The position numbers were made by a program, and so were the translations under genes. Of a stretch of DNA of 32,230 nt, positions 17,421 through 24,544 are shown piece after piece. The notes beneath the pieces were generated by a model. It was not told where the DNA came from. It did not search any database and was given only the letters and a program-made list of their open reading frames with translations. The stretch is taken from positions 1 through 32,230 of the forward strand of contig NZ_LLWH01000183.1 of assembly GCF_001411475.1 (NCBI RefSeq), read 5' to 3'. This DNA is from Pseudomonas endophytica. Its GTDB lineage: Bacteria > Pseudomonadota > Gammaproteobacteria > Pseudomonadales > Pseudomonadaceae. The stretch's first letter is position 1. Each line of letters starts with the position of its first letter.

Positions 17421-18398
17421 ATGAATTTCTCACTGCGCTCACTCGCTCTTGCTGCCAGTTGCATGCTGTTCGCTGGCCAACTTATGGCGGAGCCTAAACG
17501 CCCTGAATGCATCGCCCCGGCTTCTCCTGGCGGCGGTTTTGACCTGACCTGCAAACTGGTGCAAAGCGCACTGGTCAACGAAAAACTTCTCAGCAAGCCG
17601 ATGCGGGTGACCTACATGCCGGGTGGCGTAGGCGCGGTAGCGTACAACGCGGTAGTCGCTCAGCGCCCTGCAGACGCCGGGACGCTGGTGGCATGGTCCA
17701 GCGGCTCTCTACTGAACTTGGCACAAGGCAAGTTTGGACGCTTTGATGAAAGCAACGTGCGCTGGCTCGCGGCAGTCGGGACCAGCTACGGCGCGCTCGC
17801 AGTGAAAAAAGATTCGCCCTACAAAAACCTCGACGACCTCGTTCAAGCTCTGAAAAAGGATCCGGGCAAGGTGGTCATCGGTTCCGGCGGCACGGTCGGT
17901 AGCCAAGACTGGATGCAAACCGCACTGGTCGCCAAAGCGGCTGGCATCAACCCGCGTGACTTGCGCTACGTGGCGTTAGAGGGTGGTGGCGAAATCGCTA
18001 CGGCATTGTTAGGTGGCCATATTCAGGTCGGCAGCACCGATATTTCTGACTCCATGCCGCACATTCAGAGTGGTGACATGCGCCTGCTGGCCGTGTTTGC
18101 CGATGAGCGTCTCGACGATCCAGAGATGAAAGACATCCCTACCGCCAAAGAACAGGGTTATGACATCGTCTGGCCTGTGGTGCGCGGTTTCTACTTGGGG
18201 CCAAAAGTCAGCGATGCCGATTATGCGTGGTGGAAAGACACCTTCGACACATTGCTGGTTTCCGAAGAGTTCGCCACCTTGCGTGATCAACGTGAACTGT
18301 TTCCTTTCTCGATGACCGGCCCGGAGCTGGACGCCTATGTGAAGAAACAAGTGGCCGAGTACAAAACCCTGGCTCAGGAATTTGGCCTCGTTCAGTAA
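17421..18398 (+). CDS. tctC: Tripartite tricarboxylate transporter substrate-binding protein TctC
   Basis: 325-residue periplasmic binding protein with a signal peptide at residues 1-23 (FAGQLMA-EPK). The Bug/TctC family blocks are visible: PECIAPASPGGGFDLTCKLV after the leader, YMPGGVGAVAYN, VVIGSGGTVGSQDW and YVALEGGGEIATALLGG. It binds citrate or a related tri/dicarboxylate and delivers it to TctAB. GGAG lies 8 bases upstream of the ATG. tctB and tctA follow on the same strand, and tctDE lie divergently upstream, which supports citrate-type substrates over the many orphan Bug proteins. Confidence 0.94.
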   Translation: MNFSLRSLALAASCMLFAGQLMAEPKRPECIAPASPGGGFDLTCKLVQSALVNEKLLSKPMRVTYMPGGVGAVAYNAVVAQRPADAGTLVAWSSGSLLNLAQGKFGRFDESNVRWLAAVGTSYGALAVKKDSPYKNLDDLVQALKKDPGKVVIGSGGTVGSQDWMQTALVAKAAGINPRDLRYVALEGGGEIATALLGGHIQVGSTDISDSMPHIQSGDMRLLAVFADERLDDPEMKDIPTAKEQGYDIVWPVVRGFYLGPKVSDADYAWWKDTFDTLLVSEEFATLRDQRELFPFSMTGPELDAYVKKQVAEYKTLAQEFGLVQ

Positions 18399-18454
18399 CC
18401 TTCGCTGATCACTGACTGCGCCCTTAACACAAGGGCACAGCCTTGGAGTGAACC

Positions 18455-18913
18455 ATGCTCTTACAACGTATTTTTGCCTCAGCGCTGCTCATTGTCTGCG
18501 CCTGTCTGGCGGCCATGGCCTGGCCCTATCAGGCGGCTTTTTCCTACGAGCCGGTAGGCCCTCGTGCCTTCCCGCTGTTGATGCTCGGCCTAATGGGATT
18601 GGGTTTGATCTACATGATCTTTCGCCCAACGCCGGTGGTACATAACGAAGACGATCCGCAACTGGATCGTGAAACCTTGATCAAGATTGGTCTGTGCGTG
18701 GTGCTGTTACTGATTTTTGCCGGCACCTTCGAGCCCCTTGGGTTCGTCCTCAGCGCCATGCTAGTCGGTATCCCGATGGCACGTTTGTATGGCGGCCGCT
18801 GGTTACCGAGCATTGTGATTATCAGCCTGATGAGCGTCGGTCTTTATCTGCTGTTTGATAAAGCCATGGACGTTCCGCTGCCGCTTGGCCTGCTCGAAGT
18901 TCTGGAGAACTGA
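18455..18913 (+). CDS. tctB: Tricarboxylate transporter small membrane subunit TctB
   Basis: 152 residues with four transmembrane segments at about 4-24, 37-57, 80-97 and 110-134. It is the small membrane subunit of the tripartite tricarboxylate transporter. PVGPRAFPLLMLGLMGLGLI between segments 1 and 2 is typical of the family. GGAG 9 bases before the ATG. 56 bases separate it from tctC and one base from tctA, so it is part of the same operon. Confidence 0.92.
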   Translation: MLLQRIFASALLIVCACLAAMAWPYQAAFSYEPVGPRAFPLLMLGLMGLGLIYMIFRPTPVVHNEDDPQLDRETLIKIGLCVVLLLIFAGTFEPLGFVLSAMLVGIPMARLYGGRWLPSIVIISLMSVGLYLLFDKAMDVPLPLGLLEVLEN

Positions 18914-18914
18914 T

Positions 18915-20429
18915 ATGGATACTTTTGGCTATTTGGGCCAGGGCTTCGGCGTCGCGCTCAGCCCGTACAATTTGGTCACCGCACTGTGCGGCACCTTGAT
19001 CGGCACTGTGGTTGGCTTACTGCCAGGTCTTGGCCCGATCAACGGTGTGGCTCTGCTGATCCCCATTGCTTTTGCCCTTGGGCTACCACCCGAGTCAGCC
19101 CTGATCTTGCTGGCAGCGGTGTATCTAGGCTGTGAATACGGCGGACGTATCAGCTCTATTTTGCTGAACATTCCTGGCGAAGCATCGACCGTGATGACCA
19201 CCCTTGATGGTTATCCAATGGCCCGTAAAGGCTTGGCTGGCGTAGCGTTATCGCTGTCGGCTTGGAGTTCATTTATCGGTGCATTTATTGCCACCTGCGG
19301 CATGGTGCTGTTTGCCCCGTTGCTGGCTAAATGGGCGATTGCCTTCGGCCCTGCAGAATATTTCGTACTGATGGTGTTCGCGATTGTCTGCCTCGGCGGT
19401 ATGGCTGGCGATCGTCCGCTCAAGACGTTTATCGCAGCCCTGATCGGCCTGTTTCTGTCGAGCGTTGGGATTGATGCCAACAGCGGTGTGTACCGTTTTA
19501 CCGGGGATAACATTCATCTGACTGACGGCATCCAGTTTGTTGTCTTAGTGCTCGGGCTGTTTTCCATCAGCGAGATTCTTCTGCTGCTGGAAAAAACCCA
19601 TCGCGGTCAGGAAGCCGTGAAAGCCACCGGGCGCATGCTGTTCAACTTCAAAGAAGCATCGGCCGTTTTTGCGGTGAACATTCGCTGTGGCTTGCTGGGT
19701 TTCATCATGGGTGTTCTGCCGGGTGCAGGTGCAACCTTGGCCAGTGCTGTGGCCTACATGACCGAGAAACGTCTGGCCGGTGCCTCTGGCACATTCGGTC
19801 AAGGCGATTCGCGTGGTCTGGCAGCGCCTGAAACCGCTATTGGCGCCTCAGCTTGCGGCGCATTAGTACCGATGCTAACGCTGGGCGTTCCAGGTTCAGG
19901 CACCACGGCCGTGATGATCGGCGCCCTGTCGCTGTATAACATCACGCCCGGCCCGCTGCTGTTTGAGCAGCAACCGGACATTGTTTGGGGCCTGATCGCT
20001 TCGTTGTTTATCGCCAACATCATGCTGGTGATCCTCAACATCCCGATGATCCGCATTTTCACTCGAATTCTTGCCGTGCCTAACTGGGCGCTGGTACCGG
20101 TGATTGCAATCATCACGGCTATCGGTGTCTATGCGGTTCACGCAACCACCTTTGACCTGTTCCTGATGATTGCCATTGGCATCTTCGGCTACATCCTGCG
20201 CAAGCTCGACTTCCCGCTTTCGCCGGTCCTGCTGGGATTCATTCTGGGCGGGCTGATGGAGCAGAACCTGCGCCGTGCGCTGTCGATCTCTAATGGTGCA
20301 TTGGAGATCTTATGGGCCAGCCCGATCACCCTGAGTGTGTGGGGTTTGACCGCCATCATGTTGCTGTTCCCGATTGTGCGCATTTGGCGCAAGCGCAGCG
20401 CCAAGCGTCATGGCGCTGCTAATGCCTAA
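18915..20429 (+). CDS. tctA: Tricarboxylate transporter large membrane subunit TctA
   Basis: 504-residue integral membrane protein with about ten or more hydrophobic segments; the permease of the TctABC citrate/tricarboxylate transporter driven by an ion gradient. The family has two related halves, seen here as GLLPGLGPINGVALLIP near residue 35 and GVLPGAGATLASAVAY near residue 266. The ATG at 18915 is one base after the tctB stop with GGAG upstream; an in-frame upstream ATG at 18855 lies inside tctB. The operon ends here; an imperfect stem follows about 55 bases later. Confidence 0.95.
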   Translation: MDTFGYLGQGFGVALSPYNLVTALCGTLIGTVVGLLPGLGPINGVALLIPIAFALGLPPESALILLAAVYLGCEYGGRISSILLNIPGEASTVMTTLDGYPMARKGLAGVALSLSAWSSFIGAFIATCGMVLFAPLLAKWAIAFGPAEYFVLMVFAIVCLGGMAGDRPLKTFIAALIGLFLSSVGIDANSGVYRFTGDNIHLTDGIQFVVLVLGLFSISEILLLLEKTHRGQEAVKATGRMLFNFKEASAVFAVNIRCGLLGFIMGVLPGAGATLASAVAYMTEKRLAGASGTFGQGDSRGLAAPETAIGASACGALVPMLTLGVPGSGTTAVMIGALSLYNITPGPLLFEQQPDIVWGLIASLFIANIMLVILNIPMIRIFTRILAVPNWALVPVIAIITAIGVYAVHATTFDLFLMIAIGIFGYILRKLDFPLSPVLLGFILGGLMEQNLRRALSISNGALEILWASPITLSVWGLTAIMLLFPIVRIWRKRSAKRHGAANA

Positions 20430-20483
20430 AGCAAGCCTTAGAGGCTTATCGGACTGGCTAGCGATCTGCTAGCTGCCAAAGAG

Positions 20484-20508
20484 GCTGACCACTGCCAAAG
20501 TGGTCAGC
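20484..20508 (+). terminator. Stem-loop after tctA
   Basis: Perfect 10-base arms gctgaccact (20484-20493) and agtggtcagc (20499-20508), loop gccaa. No T-tract follows, so termination would have to be rho-dependent or the stem may protect the mRNA end. The rest of 20430-20856 has no gene that I recognise. Confidence 0.5.
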
Positions 20509-20721
20509 ACCCTGTTCTGCACCCCTTCCCTTTCGCCCCACCTTAGCAGCGCTATAAATCCTAATTAGTGCCCTGCTTGGTTAGCGGTGCCTGCCTTTAC
20601 CTCGCCCTTGCACGTACGAAAGGCTACTGGTCACACGCAGTTTAAGCGGGCTGTTTTAGCTGGGTCTCTTTAGCGCTATCTGCGCGTCAAATCATCCTGG
20701 AATATAAAAATCTTACTTACA

Positions 20722-20759
20722 TGTAGGAATATTTACTGACTGTCATCGACATTCCTACA
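20722..20759. promoter_or_regulatory. Inverted repeat upstream of the LuxR-type gene, candidate operator
   Basis: tgtaggaat (20722-20730) and attcctaca (20751-20759) are perfect 9-base inverted repeats with a 20-base spacer, about 98 bases upstream of the regulator's start. The arrangement suits a dimeric or looped regulator at a promoter. The spacing is longer than a lux box (20 bases in total), so the link to the adjacent LuxR-type protein is a guess. Confidence 0.45.
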
Positions 20760-20856
20760 AACTTGCTGAGTTGTTGGGTTATCGGCAAAGCGATTATTTT
20801 TAGCTCGTCAAGAATATTCCTTTAGTCCGGCACTTTACTCAATGCAAGGGCAGCAC

Positions 20857-21126
20857 ATGAAAAAACTCAGTCTTTCCGGAGTATCAGTCGCGCCGGACAC
20901 ACCGCATTTATCGTCAAACCATATACCCTGCCTGACGCCAAAAGAGCAGGAAATACTCAGTTGGTGCGCCCGAGGAAAGACCAGCGCCGAGGTGGCGATC
21001 ATTTTGAATAGATCAGAAACCACAATCAATTTCCATATTGCCAACTTGAGAATGAAATTCGGCGTCACTTCTCGTCACGCTGCTGTTATCAAAGCCATAA
21101 AGCTCGGCATGCCTCTATTGTCTTAA
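20857..21126 (+). CDS. LuxR-type HTH-only transcriptional regulator
   Basis: 89 residues from the ATG at 20857, chosen for AAGGG 6 bases upstream; an ATG five codons earlier has no ribosome site. After about 25 residues comes a complete LuxR C-terminal HTH: LTPKEQEILSWCARGKTSAE, then VAIILNRSETTINFHIANLR and KFGVTSRHAAVIKAIKLG. The W-C-A-x-G-K-T version resembles autoinducer-type LuxR regulators rather than response regulators, but the N-terminal ligand or receiver domain is missing. It lies just upstream of phage-derived genes and may belong to them. Possible roles are an activator of the downstream genes or a remnant regulator. Confidence 0.85.
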   Translation: MKKLSLSGVSVAPDTPHLSSNHIPCLTPKEQEILSWCARGKTSAEVAIILNRSETTINFHIANLRMKFGVTSRHAAVIKAIKLGMPLLS

Positions 21127-21161
21127 CGGACAAAGTGAAAAGCTTGCCAAGGAATATAAAG

Positions 21162-21572
21162 ATGACTCTATCGACTGCCACCACCGCGACTGCATTCAGC
21201 CTGAGTGAAGATCTATTTTGGCCGCCCATACCTATCACCCGATTAAGAGACGTTCTATCTTTAAGTCCAAACATAAGTGAATGGCAGCTCAAACTCGCAG
21301 CAGAAGATACCACCTCCAAAATCCATCAAGCGTTAGCAACGTGGTGTTCTTATGTACAGCAACAAGGCTATGTGTGTTTAGAGGAAGTTCCTGCACCGCG
21401 CATTAATCATTGCTCACTGTTAGTCACTCACTATTTAAGCGTTGTAGAAGCCCTAATTATCCTAACGCTGCATCACAATTTAAATAGGGCGGAGTGTGGG
21501 CGAACATGTGCGTTTGACCTGCAAAAAATGAAGAGCTTATTCCCTCATGAGTATCGGTATCATGACAAATGA
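21162..21572 (+). CDS. Diverged P2 gpL-like head completion/stabilization protein
   Basis: 136 residues from the ATG at 21162 (AAGGA 8 bases upstream). The layout resembles gpL of P2-like phages: FWPPIPITRLRDVLSLSPNI, then ISEWQLKLAAEDTTSKIHQAL, then QQQGYVCLEEVPAPRINHCS followed by LVTHYLSVVEAL. Typical gpL proteins read FWPD..L...R..MR..G.V...RL, W....GY..L..VPAP.I.GES.LV..YRRAV, with the tail ERYRDFDTT less well kept here. It is shorter and more diverged than functional gpL. The expected neighbours (capsid, scaffold, terminase) are absent, so it is probably a degenerating or repurposed phage gene. Its last 26 bases overlap the next frame. Confidence 0.55.
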   Translation: MTLSTATTATAFSLSEDLFWPPIPITRLRDVLSLSPNISEWQLKLAAEDTTSKIHQALATWCSYVQQQGYVCLEEVPAPRINHCSLLVTHYLSVVEALIILTLHHNLNRAECGRTCAFDLQKMKSLFPHEYRYHDK

Positions 21573-21912
21573 AATGCTGAGTTTTTTCACGCACTGGTAC
21601 TTCGAAATCGGGCTACCTATTATCTCAATAATTGACCGTGATGCGTTGTTTGGAGCCTGTTTGGGGGCGTGGGTTGTCACCAGCGCACGCAGGGCTCTAA
21701 AAGGTTGGCAACACGTGGGTTCCTTTCTTCTGAGCGCCTGCGTCGGGTATTTATTTACCCCTGTCGCTTTACCGCACTTAAGTGGTTTATCTGTAGGAGT
21801 TACTGCTTTTATTTGCGCTCTGGTGGTCATCCCGATCAGTATAAAACTAATGATCTGGGTTAACACCACTGACATTGCCGAGGTGCTGCGCCGATTAAGA
21901 GGCCCCAAATAA
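21547..21912 (+). CDS. Phage holin-like membrane protein
   Basis: Up to 121 residues; in-frame ATGs at 21547, 21562 and 21574 compete and none has a strong ribosome site. Three hydrophobic segments at about residues 31-45, 54-75 and 80-103, with a short charged C terminus (RRLRGPK). The short length, the membrane topology and its place just after a gpL-like gene match holins of P2-type phages (order L-X-Y). The endolysin and spanin genes that normally follow are missing. Whether it still makes pores is unknown. The convergent repressor ends two bases later. Confidence 0.6.
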   Translation: MSIGIMTNEMLSFFTHWYFEIGLPIISIIDRDALFGACLGAWVVTSARRALKGWQHVGSFLLSACVGYLFTPVALPHLSGLSVGVTAFICALVVIPISIKLMIWVNTTDIAEVLRRLRGPK

Positions 21913-21913
21913 T

Positions 21914-22348
21914 TTAAGCGCGGGCCGACTCACTTTCAAGGCGAGCGGATAACTCTTCAACTTGACGAACCAAGCGATGAAGCTTTTGCTTTTCTTTAAC
22001 CACTTTATAAACATCACCTTGTTCAGAGTGTTTTAATGTTCGGAACATCATTATCATTCTTACCTCTTGTTCAGACAGTCTGCCGGATAACTCAACACAC
22101 ACCGTCGATCTTTGCAAAAACATAGCCCCCTGCCCACTAAACAACCAGTCGAGAGAGATCCCCTGCGCCTGCGCCAGCTCCATACAAACTGAATAGGGTA
22201 TGCGGTCACGACCTTTCCAACTACTGAGTGTTTGCGGACTTACCCCTAACACTTCAGAAAGCCCTGAATCGGTCTTGACGCGTGTTATTTTTTTCAACCT
22301 GCTGAGTATTTCAATAGATTTACTGCTACTCACTTTGAATTTTTCCAA
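21914..22348 (-). CDS. CI-type phage repressor, short form without protease domain
   Basis: 144 residues. The N-terminal CI-type HTH domain (about 10-75) contains ILSRLKKITRVKTDSGLSEV, then LGVSPQTLSSWKGRDRIPY (recognition helix) and GISLDWLFSGQGAMF. The C-terminal 70 residues form a probable coiled coil (QGDVYKVVKEKQKLHRLVRQ, then VEELSARLESE). There is no S24 peptidase domain, so RecA-triggered self-cleavage is not expected. This resembles the short repressors of P2-type temperate phages. It is divergent from the ogr-like gene across a 321-base AT-rich gap with a palindrome 30 bases from its start, and convergent with the holin-like gene. An intact repressor argues for some retained function. 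Confidence 0.8.
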   Translation of the reverse strand: MEKFKVSSSKSIEILSRLKKITRVKTDSGLSEVLGVSPQTLSSWKGRDRIPYSVCMELAQAQGISLDWLFSGQGAMFLQRSTVCVELSGRLSEQEVRMIMMFRTLKHSEQGDVYKVVKEKQKLHRLVRQVEELSARLESESARA

Positions 22349-22377
22349 TTTGACTTTGTTGTGTTTTTTGGCAGAAT

Positions 22378-22394
22378 TTACTCGTATTGAGTAA
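22378..22394. promoter_or_regulatory. Candidate CI operator palindrome
   Basis: TTACTCGTATTGAGTAA: arms ttactc/gagtaa with a 5-base centre, 30 bases upstream of the repressor start. Its right half, tattgagtaa, recurs in opposite orientation as ttactcaata at 22495-22504. Size, spacing and place match a phage repressor operator controlling the divergent promoters. Confidence 0.55.
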
Positions 22395-22669
22395 TTTTAA
22401 TTAATAAATATGTAACATTTTTTCTCAAAACAAAGCCCTTTATAAACAACAGACGAGGAAAAAGCCAACACTTAAATAAAGCATATCCAAAAGATTACTC
22501 AATAGAAGCGATAATTCTTACAGGAATAGTAAAAAGGATTACCCAACATTAACTCACTGACTATCCCACACACAAGGTGTCAGCCCGCATGATCAACGGA
22601 TTGATCTTTCTTTGAAATTAACGTGCTTATTTAATCAGGCACACAACTACAGTTCAATTGGAGTCAGTC
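22395..22669 (+). other. AT-rich divergent region between the repressor and ogr-like genes
   Basis: Strikingly AT-rich, with poly-A/T runs, and no ORF. Contains the operator-like half site ttactcaata (22495-22504). It should hold the divergent early promoters of the phage-derived islet. The downstream gene has GGAG at 22660-22663. Confidence 0.45.
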
Positions 22670-22939
22670 ATGAGCACCTACAAAATGGTTTGTCCGCATT
22701 GTTCAAGCAGAATGCGTATTCGCACGAGCGAAGGTCGACATATCTTCTTACGCGTCGCTTATCTGCAATGCACAACTGAAGCCTGCGGCTGGTCAGTCAG
22801 GGCTGAGTTTGAAATGACCCATGAGTTGTCTCCCAGTGGTATGCCGAACCCAGACGTCCACCTACCCGGCGTCAATCAGGAGTTGCGCCAAGCCGCGCTA
22901 ACCACCGAAAAAATCACTGCAGAGAGTGCGCGAGCATGA
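22670..22939 (+). CDS. Ogr/Delta-type zinc-finger transcriptional activator
   Basis: 89 residues; the ATG at 22670 is 6 bases after GGAG. The N-terminal zinc-binding part has KMVCPHCSSRMRIRTSEG (Cys-X2-Cys) and a second pair LQCTTEACGWS (Cys-X5-Cys), the Ogr/Delta arrangement of P2 and P4. It is followed by the conserved block FEMTHELSPSGMPNPDVHLP. P2 Ogr activates late (capsid, tail, lysis) gene promoters. No late operon remains here apart from the gpL/holin fragment. It overlaps the next gene by 4 bases (ATGA), so the two are translationally coupled. Confidence 0.88.
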   Translation: MSTYKMVCPHCSSRMRIRTSEGRHIFLRVAYLQCTTEACGWSVRAEFEMTHELSPSGMPNPDVHLPGVNQELRQAALTTEKITAESARA

Positions 22940-23295
22940 CCCCAAGTTATTCGAAAACCGATGGCCAGCACGATCCTCAGCACATAGCGTTGATGTTCTT
23001 GCAACGCTACCAGCCCCAACACCGGGGAAACGATCAGGTGTTGTTTTGTAAGGCAGTCCGCTATTTGGTGTCGACCTTTGAGCTCAGTACGCCGGTTGCA
23101 GAAAAGTTGGTGAGTTATGCCTACGGCGATCTGAAGATCATTCATGAACGACGACGCTTAGACCTCAGTGCAAGCAGTCAAACGCTCGCCGTGATTACTG
23201 ATCCGCTAAACGGGATGACATGGGCTGTGCCAGTAGGGGCAATTGTCGGAAGAGTGATTGAAGCAACCGATAACCAACGGTTGCGTCTGGTCTAA
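22936..23295 (+). CDS. Unknown protein coupled to the Ogr-type gene
   Basis: 119 residues, soluble, no family that I can name. It begins MTPSYSKTDGQHDPQHIALM and has a helical middle (FCKAVRYLVSTFELSTPVAE) and a C-terminal part rich in beta-type residues (SQTLAVITDPLNGMTWAVPV, then GAIVGRVIEA). No membrane segment or catalytic motif is evident. The ATG overlaps the TGA of the ogr-like gene, so expression is coupled. Similar small genes accompany ogr in Pseudomonas P2-like prophages to my memory, but I cannot assign a function. A perfect stem-loop follows 30 bases after the stop. Confidence 0.7.
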   Translation: MTPSYSKTDGQHDPQHIALMFLQRYQPQHRGNDQVLFCKAVRYLVSTFELSTPVAEKLVSYAYGDLKIIHERRRLDLSASSQTLAVITDPLNGMTWAVPVGAIVGRVIEATDNQRLRLV

Positions 23296-23324
23296 TTCGA
23301 GTCGACTCAGATCATTGCGTGTTA

Positions 23325-23352
23325 GCACACCAGGTGAACTACCCTGGTGTGC
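23325..23352. terminator. Stem-loop between the phage-derived islet and ung
   Basis: gcacaccagg (23325-23334) and cctggtgtgc (23343-23352): perfect 10-base arms, 8-base loop. No T-run on either side. It lies between two convergent genes, so it may end both transcripts weakly or be a repeat element. Confidence 0.5.
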
Positions 23353-23406
23353 CGAACAGACTCATCGTATGAGCGATGAAACACGTCCCGACTGGGTTAG
23401 CGAGGG

Positions 23407-24099
23407 TTAAACCGACGGTAATGTCCAGTCGATCGGTGTTAAGCCATTTTGCACAAGAAACTTGTTGGCGCGACTGAAGTGACCATTGCCAATAAAGCCG
23501 CGATAAGCCGACAGCGGCGAAGGATGCACGGAGGTCAGCACCAAGTGTTTAGTCGTATCAATCAGCTTTTGCTTGCTCTGAGCGTGAGCACCCCAGAGTA
23601 AAAACACCAGTTGGGGTTGTTGCTCACTCACCACTTGAATAATGCGATCAGTAAAACGCTCCCAGCCTTTTTTAGCGTGAGAGGCAGCAATACCTCGCTC
23701 TACAGTCATCGTCGTGTTAAGCAATAAAACCCCTTGATCCGCCCAAGACTGCAAACAGCCGTGGGACGCGATATCAATATTTAAATCGCGCTTGAGCTCT
23801 TTATAAATATTCAAAAGCGACGGCGGTACAGCAATGCCCGGTTGAACCGAGAAGCATAAACCGTGGGCTTGACCGGGGCCGTGATAAGGATCTTGCCCGA
23901 GGATAACAACTTTGATTTTATCCAGCGGGGTGGAATTCAACGCATTAAAAATAAGCGGCCCAGGGGGGAAAATTTCTTTACCGGCGGCGTGCGCCTGTCG
24001 CAAAAACTCGCGCAGCTCATCCATGTAGGGTTCTTCGAACTCCTCACGTAATGCCTGCTTCCAGACAGCATCAAGTTTTATACGATCATCAGACGTCAT
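23407..24099 (-). CDS. ung: Uracil-DNA glycosylase, family 1
   Basis: 230 residues. Removes uracil from DNA in base-excision repair. The start at 24099 ([14 protein letters not shown]) follows AGGGTG and gives the usual length; the frame runs on to 24174 without family sequence. Motif A GQDPYHG has the catalytic Asp70, motif B HPSPLS has His192, and LLLNTTMTV is the uracil-recognition strand with Asn128. No neighbours are clearly cotranscribed. Confidence 0.97.
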   Translation of the reverse strand: MTSDDRIKLDAVWKQALREEFEEPYMDELREFLRQAHAAGKEIFPPGPLIFNALNSTPLDKIKVVILGQDPYHGPGQAHGLCFSVQPGIAVPPSLLNIYKELKRDLNIDIASHGCLQSWADQGVLLLNTTMTVERGIAASHAKKGWERFTDRIIQVVSEQQPQLVFLLWGAHAQSKQKLIDTTKHLVLTSVHPSPLSAYRGFIGNGHFSRANKFLVQNGLTPIDWTLPSV

Positions 24100-24289
24100 G
24101 GTTACACCCTTAAAAACAATGCCGCGGACACTAAAAAAGGTCGTCCCCATTGTCAATTGATCAATCCAACTCACTCATTCTCACAGGCTGACGCCGATAG
24201 CCTTACATTCAATCTAATGTACAACCCGTAGGATTCGCACACCCCTTACAATAACGCCAATGACGTTAGCCACCCCACGGACACCCGAC

Positions 24290-24511
24290 ATGACCTCCAC
24301 CGACCGCTGCCCCGCCTGTGGTGCGCGCAATGATTGCAGCAAGGCAAGTGAGCAAACCGAGCACTTACCCTGCTGGTGTTACAGCGTCAGCATCGCGGCT
24401 GAGATTCTGCAAGCGTTGCCACCTCAACAGCGTAACAGCGCATGCCTTTGCCCTCGCTGCGCAGACGTCCTCAGCCAATTACCCCCTGCCACAGTCGAAC
24501 CGCTCACGTAA
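24290..24511 (+). CDS. Cysteine-rich CWC-type small protein
   Basis: 73 residues from the ATG at 24290 (83 if the ATG at 24260 is used; neither has a clear ribosome site). Eight cysteines: RCPACGARNDC, PCWCY and ACLCPRC, the spacing of the cysteine-rich CWC family, which likely binds zinc. Role unknown. It precedes rsuA by 33 bases on the same strand, and the pairing is common in pseudomonads. Confidence 0.8.
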   Translation: MTSTDRCPACGARNDCSKASEQTEHLPCWCYSVSIAAEILQALPPQQRNSACLCPRCADVLSQLPPATVEPLT

Positions 24512-24544
24512 GATGTACGCCTGTATTTCTAGTGATTGATCGCT

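Noticed and set aside
20842..20856. Earlier ATG for the LuxR-type regulator
   Set aside because: No ribosome site upstream; the ATG at 20857 has AAGGG at good spacing.
20430..23406. Complete prophage or phage satellite
   Set aside because: No integrase, primase, packaging or capsid genes and no att repeat seen; only a remnant or domesticated islet can be supported.
23369..23410. 13-codon ORF ([13 protein letters not shown]) before the ung stop
   Set aside because: Too short and without a ribosome site; most likely chance, though it is open and acidic.
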